From Aspidapion aeneum (Eukaryota > Arthropoda > Insecta > Coleoptera > Brentidae): 64,000 nt of DNA. The position numbers and the translations under genes are program-made. The notes beneath the pieces were generated by a model, which was not told the DNA's origin, did no database searches, and saw only the letters and a program-made list of their open reading frames with translations. The stretch lies in the NCBI GenBank assembly GCA_963576565.1, contig OY755042.1, positions 107,871,314-107,935,313 of the forward strand, given 5' to 3'. Positions 58,845 to 64,000 of the stretch are shown piece by piece; position 1 is the first letter of the stretch, and every line of letters begins with the position of its first letter.

Positions 58845-59618
58845 GCGTTAAGATTCAACAGTACTGTACAAATTTCACAACAGTACCCGACAGTACCACG
58901 ACAGGATCCAACAGTACTCGACAGTACACGACAGTACTCAACAGTACTCGACAGTACCACGACAGGACCCAACAGTACTCGACAGTACACGACAGTATCC
59001 AACAGTACTCGACAGTACACGACAGGACCCAACAGTACCCGACAGTACACGACAGTACCCAACAGTACACGACAGGACCCAACAGTACCCGACAGTACAC
59101 GACAGTACTCAACAGTACTCGACAGTACACGACAGTACCCAACAGTACACGACAGTACTCAACAGTACACGATAGAATTCAACAGTACGCGACACAACCC
59201 TCTTACCCGAAACAGTGGCGTAGATGCAAAAAGACGGGATGACCTTTTTTTTTTTTTTTTGGTCGCAAGTTTTTTGAGTGCGCGCTAAGCGCGGCGCGGG
59301 TCCCCAAAGATGATGACCTTTTTTTTTTTTGCTCGCATGTTTTTTGAGGGCGCGCTTTGTCCCTGTCGGAGCCCCCCAAGGCACGACGACAGTACTCAAC
59401 AGGACCCAACAGTACACCGACAGGACCCAACAGTACTCGACAGTACACGACAGTACCCAACAGTACACCGACAGGACCCAACAGTACTCGACAATACACG
59501 ACAGTACCCAACAGTACTCGACAGTACACGACAGTACTCAACAGTACTCAACAGTACACGTCAGGACCCAAGTCCTGTTGGACGCTGTACAAAATTTTAG
59601 GGTGCCGATGACCCCTCG
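58845..59618. repeat. 10-bp minisatellite element, second copy, disrupted
   Basis: The unique left flank (CAACAGTACTGTACAAATTT) and right flank (TGGACGCTGTACAAAATTTT ... GATGACCCCTCG) match the element at 46782-47573, but the outer left terminus is missing. The array is split at about 59205-59390 by a CAGTGGCGTAG-family insertion with T-rich tracts. The ORFs are artefacts. Confidence 0.75.
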
Positions 59619-59649
59619 GAAAAACGTCATTTTGTGAATTTTAGAGTAT

Positions 59650-60152
59650 CAGCGGCGTAGCGTGGGGGGGGGGGGCGCGGGGGGTTCGCCCCCCCCCCCG
59701 AGGGTAGTGGCGCCCCATAGGTGGCCGAAGCGCCCTCAGCTTTATTAAGTCGGGTCGGTAATGGCCAATTGAGTGGGTGCCAAAGGAAACTAACGACATG
59801 AAGACCTTTTTTGTTTTTTTTTTTTTTTTGGTCGCAAGATTCGTGAGAGGGTGAGAGGCGCCCTTGTGACTTACCGAACCGAACCGAGCCGAACCGAACC
59901 GAACTGAACCGAACACATGATGACCTTTTTTTTTTTTTTTGGTCGCAAGATTCGTGAGAGGCGCCCTTGTGACTTATCGGCCGCCCCCTCACACATGATG
60001 ACTTTTTTTTTTTTTTTGATCGCAAGATTTGTGAGAGGCGCCTTTTTGACCTTTTGTTTTTTTTTTTGCCACAAGATTTTTCATCAATCAGTTTTCAGAG
60101 GCGCCCTTTTTAGCTGTCGCCCCCCCCCGCCCTTTCGGGCACGCTACGCCGC
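59650..60152. mobile_element. CAGCGGCGTAGCGTG MITE, large or chimeric copy
   Basis: It starts CAGCGGCGTAGCGTG and ends CACGCTACGCCGCTG, like 7201-7530. The interior repeats a TTTTTGGTCGCAAGATTCGTGAG phrase three times and includes a (CCGAA)n tract at about 59875-59914. The flanks do not match as a TSD, so ends from two insertions may have been joined. Confidence 0.55.
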
Positions 60153-60293
60153 TGGTGTGGTGGGGCCATAGAGATGCGAACAGACCACACCTTAAGTTAA
60201 GATTAACAAAGACAAGATTTAGCGCATTTTAGGATAGGGAACCCCCCCAAAATCCCCCCAAATAACCGAACACAATTTGCACAAACACGATTC

Positions 60294-60299
60294 TTTATT
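60294..60299 (-). terminator. Polyadenylation signal of RR-2 gene 3
   Basis: AATAAA on the minus strand lies 67 bases past the stop codon of the minus-strand cuticle gene. Confidence 0.6.
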
Positions 60300-60365
60300 C
60301 TACAAGAAAAAACATAACAAGAATGAATAAATAATTTAAAAATCCTAAAAACTTATCAGCCTAAA

Positions 60366-60977
60366 TTAATAATGGGGAGCAGCAACAATACCCTTAGCTA
60401 CAGGTACAACAACTTTCTTGTATTGAGCTGGAGCTGGTGTAGGCTCTCCCTGTTTTTCTACGGTAGCTTGAAATCCATGACCATCGTCGAAGTACTTTAC
60501 AATCCTGATTGTACCGTCAGCTTCGTGAAGGGAGTACTGTCCAACGACGTGGTCTCCATCACGGTGTTCTTCTTGAGAGTGGAAGTCACCAGTGTGTGAG
60601 TCTTGGACAGCGTAGGAGAATTCGTATTGAGCGGGAGCGTATTTCTCTTCGTGGTCGTAGTGAGATGGAGCGTGAGCGTAGTGAGCTACTGGGGCTGCGT
60701 ATTTGACTACTGGAACGGCTTTGACGACTGGAAGGGCTACTTTGGCGACTGGGGCTGCGTAGGCTTTGGTGTAGGCGGGAGCAGAGTAAGCTTGAGTGTG
60801 GTAAGCTGGTGCGGAGTAGACTGGAGCGGCTTTAAGCAAAGCTGGAGCAGACCCGATGTGTTGCACTGAGCTGTGGTCTTGGTTGAAGCTGGAGTATGAG
60901 GACGCGCCATGATGATCAATGGGTCCAGCAAGAGCTGAAACCAAGACAGCGGCGAATACAAAGATTGTTGAGATCAT
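60366..60977 (-). CDS. RR-2 cuticular protein 3 (CPR family), intronless
   Basis: Secreted chitin-binding cuticle protein of 203 residues. The signal peptide is ISTIFVFAAVLVSALAG, with maturation before PIDHHG as in the two other genes. Ala/Pro/Val/Tyr repeats (PAYTKAYAAPVAKVALP) precede the RR-2 domain YEFSYAVQDSHTGDFHSQEE, RDGDHVVGQYSLHEADGT and GHGFQATVEKQGE. It is very similar to RR-2 gene 1, while the tail YKKVVVPVAK resembles gene 2. The intron found after codon 3 or 4 in the other two genes is absent: MIST-IF reads straight through. The start at 60977 gives the signal peptide directly and lies 44 bases from a predicted initiator. Confidence 0.95.
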   Translation of the reverse strand: MISTIFVFAAVLVSALAGPIDHHGASSYSSFNQDHSSVQHIGSAPALLKAAPVYSAPAYHTQAYSAPAYTKAYAAPVAKVALPVVKAVPVVKYAAPVAHYAHAPSHYDHEEKYAPAQYEFSYAVQDSHTGDFHSQEEHRDGDHVVGQYSLHEADGTIRIVKYFDDGHGFQATVEKQGEPTPAPAQYKKVVVPVAKGIVAAPHY

Positions 60978-61018
60978 TTTTGTGGTTTAGTTGTTTGCTT
61001 GTTAGTTTTAAGGTATCG

Positions 61019-61055
61019 ACTGATAAAAATAAAAATTTCGAATAACCTTTTTATA
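61019..61055 (-). promoter_or_regulatory. Core promoter of RR-2 gene 3 (TATA plus initiator)
   Basis: On the minus strand TATAAAAAGG (61055-61046) is followed at the usual distance by a TCAGT initiator (61023-61019). Confidence 0.75.
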
Positions 61056-61530
61056 CATTTTAATTATAGCAGAGCACTTACAATTTCCAACGTCCTTCCC
61101 CGAGGCTTTCTGAGCTATTCTTTATGATTTATACTTAAGTCAAAATTGGACACTCTCTTCATTGCTGTGATAAAAATTATTACCAAAAATGTACAGGGTC
61201 AATCACTATAGTTGTAATGTTTAATTTTAGACTTAAAATTTTCGTAACGACGGTACCAAAAAAGTTTTACTTAGTTTTAAAAGGGTCGCAGTCAGAAATT
61301 TTCACGGACTAGCCCGATGGCATTTTGGTTTGGTTCGGACTTAAGCCTCGGCCTAAATATAGAAAGAATTGCAATATAAGAACTACTTTAAGAAAATTTA
61401 CAAATACTTTGCAAATTTATGGGCACTCAACTTCCACGATTCTACCCCCATTTTTCTTTTTAGCTTATGTCTGGTGCCACCTAATGCCAAAAGCCAACCT
61501 AGGTAACAAATTTTATTATTATCAGGCAAG
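61056..61530. other. Upstream region of RR-2 gene 3
   Basis: No other gene is seen. Regulatory elements beyond the core promoter cannot be identified by eye. Confidence 0.4.
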
Positions 61531-61534
61531 CACT

Positions 61535-61720
61535 TTTTGAGTTATGCGCGTTGGTGATTACAGACAGACATACAAACAGACGGCGCGACGAAAAAGTTTC
61601 AAAATCATCTGAAACGCAAAAATATATTTAAAAAAATTGTAATCGGAGCAACTTTTATTAAAACTATTTTTGACACGATCAGCATAGCTCACACTAAGTT
61701 ATAGTATATCTGTGAGCAAT
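61535..61720 (+). repeat. Repeat family P, short copy
   Basis: GAGTTATGCGCGTTGGTGAT is followed by a CAGA seed of only five or six units, GGCGCGACGAAAAAGTTTCA, and the AGCTCACACT...TGTGAGC hairpin end. This is the unexpanded counterpart of 12840-14086. Confidence 0.7.
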
Positions 61721-61739
61721 ACATATACAGTACAAATTA

Positions 61740-62345
61740 AAAAAAATAATCTGATATTCTTTAATTTGTGTGTTTCTCTGTATCTGTTTCTATTTTTTTA
61801 TACCTTCATATAAAAATATTTTGCAATGTGCAAAACGGTTTATTGGATATTTATTGATCTTTTAAATCGATTTTATTATATTAAGGTGTTATTTGTGTCA
61901 TATTTTGATACATTCGCTGTTAGAATAAAAGACGTCGATTGTAATCGTTGATCTAATAATTTTTGGGTCACTTCATTTGCCTTAACTAATTTAAAATATA
62001 GAAACAATTGTTTTGTCTTTTATTGGCGGTATTTTTTTGCAAATCATTTTTTGCTATTGATATTTTGCATTAAAAAAAATCCCACATCCATGATTTGCAA
62101 AAAGAATCTTATTTGATTCAAAGAAATAACGACTTTAGTCAGGAAGATAATTGGCCATACCATAGACTTAACCTGGGTATAAAAAATTTTATTTCTGATT
62201 TTAGTAGGCAAAGGGCTCTTAATTTAAGCATCTTTTTAATGCCACTCTGACATCCTTAAGCATTTAAAAATTTTCAAGATGGCTGATTAAAGATAAAAAA
62301 AATAAAAACTAAAAACTTTGGTAAACTTATCACGTCCTTGCAATG
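61740..62345. other. AT-rich spacer, nothing recognised
   Basis: No ORF or repeat boundary could be supported. Confidence 0.4.
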
Positions 62346-62349
62346 CAAC

Positions 62350-62560
62350 TATAGGTAAATTTAGTGGGAATAAGGACACTGTTGTTCTGGTAAATATACG
62401 TTTTAATCCATCGGTAACGTTTCGACAATGGTTTTTGTCTTCATCAGGCCTTCAGACTAGTCTGATGAAGACAAAAACCATTGTCGAAACGTTACCGATG
62501 GATTAAAACGTATATTTACCAGAACAAAAGTGTCCTTATTCCCACTAAATTTACCTATAA
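62350..62560. repeat. Inverted repeat bearing two hammerhead-like motifs
   Basis: Near-perfect arms of about 98 bp (62350-62447 and 62462-62560) surround a 14-bp loop. Each arm starts, from the loop outward, with CTGATGA, a GACAA/TTGTC stem and GAAAC (plus: 62462-62468 and 62486-62490; minus: 62447-62441 and 62423-62419). This is a hammerhead core order as seen in Penelope-like element terminal repeats. Confidence 0.6.
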
Positions 62561-62905
62561 AAATTAAAAACTTTAAAAACATAAAACCAAGGTGTTCCAT
62601 TAAACATAGTAGCAGTTCCGACCCATCTTTTATAAGTCAAAAAGAGCCACTATCTTGGAATTTTCAACTGTTTTTTTCTTTTATCAGTCTTTTACAAAAA
62701 ATACCGACTTTTTTGAAAATATCTTAACCGAAAATTTAAATCGCATTAAAAAACCTATCAAACGAGATATTTACAGTCTACCTAAGATACTTAAGCATCA
62801 GCAAAACGACTTTTAGTAGAAAAAGTTTTTTGTAGAAAATAAAATTTATATTTAAAAAGTATATCACTCCAATGGCGTCCGTAAATTAAAATCTTAAATT
62901 ATATA

Positions 62906-63510
62906 CAGTGTGTCCACGTAAGTTGGCGGCATATGGGAAACTTTTTTATTATTACCTTTACGAAAAAAAGTTATTCTTCATAAAAAGTTCTGCATGGTCC
63001 AAAACCTAAAATGCAACCATCAGATGTTAAATTTTTTCAGTCATATACGAGGTTTGTCAAAAAATGTGATTTTTGCTCTAGAGTAAAGTACTTTTCTTTT
63101 TGACAATATCGAAAATTGTTACAAAGAAAAGATGTTTAGAATTAAAAATAGCTTTCAAATATTCAACATTATTTATTTACATTAAAAAAATATTTTTTTC
63201 TACATTTTCTCTGCGATTACATTGGAAATTTAAGTTTGCACATTAATGCATAATTAATCTAGGATGCAAATAATAATAATGTAAATAAACAATGTTGAAT
63301 ATTTGAAAGCTATTTTTAATTCTAAACATCTTTTCTTTATAACAATTTTCGATATTGTCAAAAAGAAAGGTACTTTACTCTAGAGCAAAAATCACATTTT
63401 TTGACTAACCTCGTAATATGACTGAAAAAATTTTAGGTTGCATTTTAGGTTTTGGACCATGCAGAACTTTTTATGAAGAATAACTTTTTTTCGTAAAGCT
63501 AATAATAATA
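62906..63510. mobile_element. Foldback (CAGTGTGTCCACG), copy 2, right end lost
   Basis: It is homologous to 48351-48998. The right arm stops at GCTAATAATAATAATAATAAT, where an (AAT)n tract replaces the terminal bases. Confidence 0.8.
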
Positions 63511-63514
63511 ATAA

Positions 63515-64000
63515 TAATAATAACACACATATATTTTTTCCGGTTTTCGCAAAAACTAAGCATTTCAAGAAAATGTATGTTTTATACATAATTTTAGAGA
63601 ATAAAATTTTCTGTCGAATGATTTATAACTGAAAAGAGTCACGTGGAAAATAAAATTTTTAAGGACGTCAATTTGTATTTTTGTCTTAAAAATTACGAAA
63701 ATGCATTTATTTTACGGACTCACTGAAACGTTAATAGCAATTTTGATTCAAGCATATTATACATCATTTAAAAGAAAAAGAACCCAGCCAGAATCCGAAA
63801 AAATATGTAAACTATAAGTTTCACATAAAAAATAAAATTTGTCACAGTCAAATGAATACTTAGTTATAATTGTGCTCAAAATTTCCGTTTTTGATAAAAT
63901 TACAAGTTAAAGAGATGTAGGCTGTCAAAATAACTTCCACAATTCGTCCCTAATTTTTAAAAAATTGACCGCATAATATTTTTAGAAATCATTTTTATCT
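63515..64000. other. AT-rich end of the window
   Basis: No recognisable feature. Confidence 0.4.

Noticed and set aside
58677..59600. ORFs with DSTRQYSTV-type repeats
   Set aside because: Same minisatellite as at 46.8-47.5 kb, interrupted by another element.
59627..60171. ORFs near 59.6-60.2 kb with poly-Lys or poly-Phe
   Set aside because: Homopolymer tracts within the CAGCGGCGTAG MITE.

Overview
This window looks like nuclear DNA of an insect, probably a beetle (the order is an inference). The evidence is RR-2 cuticular protein genes, spliced genes with GT/AG introns, very AT-rich spacers, and a dense load of insect-type transposable elements (Jockey-like and RTE-like LINEs, a Crypton, hAT-like elements and MITEs, a THAP-domain transposon, foldbacks and minisatellites). 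No rRNA, tRNA, CRISPR or bacterial-style operon was seen.

Layout. (1) About 1.8-14.6 kb, minus strand: a four-exon gene for a secreted Thr/Ser-rich protein (gene A). Its three introns are packed with nested repeats, including a 1.1-kb (CAGA)n microsatellite. (2) About 14.7-22.4 kb: intergenic repeats, including a decayed tandem array, MITEs with clean target-site duplications (TSDs), and a tandem dimer carrying a hammerhead-ribozyme-like motif. (3) 22.4-26.7 kb, minus strand: gene B, a second four-exon secreted-protein gene with the same intron phases (0, 1, 2) as gene A, so probably a paralog. (4) 27-43 kb: a transposon landscape holding a hAT relic, a full-length two-ORF Jockey-like LINE with intact reading frames, a Crypton tyrosine-recombinase gene broken by a stop codon and a 2.6-kb insertion, and a THAP-domain element inserted in a MITE. 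(5) 43.4-61.0 kb: a cuticular protein cluster of three intact RR-2 genes (two plus, one minus) and two tandem 3'-end pseudogenes, separated by LINE fragments, minisatellite-bearing elements and foldbacks. (6) 61-64 kb: repeats only.

Genes and function. The three RR-2 genes would encode secreted chitin-binding structural proteins of the cuticle. Each has a TATA box; two have a short first exon of three or four codons, and one lacks that intron. Genes A and B are predicted to be secreted but have no function I can name. Everything else that is recognisable is selfish DNA, and its nesting order can be read from intact TSDs.

Most long ORFs in the window are repeat artefacts (microsatellite, minisatellite or foldback) and are not annotated as genes. 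Exon structures are read by eye from splice sites, phase and paralogy and have not been checked against transcripts.
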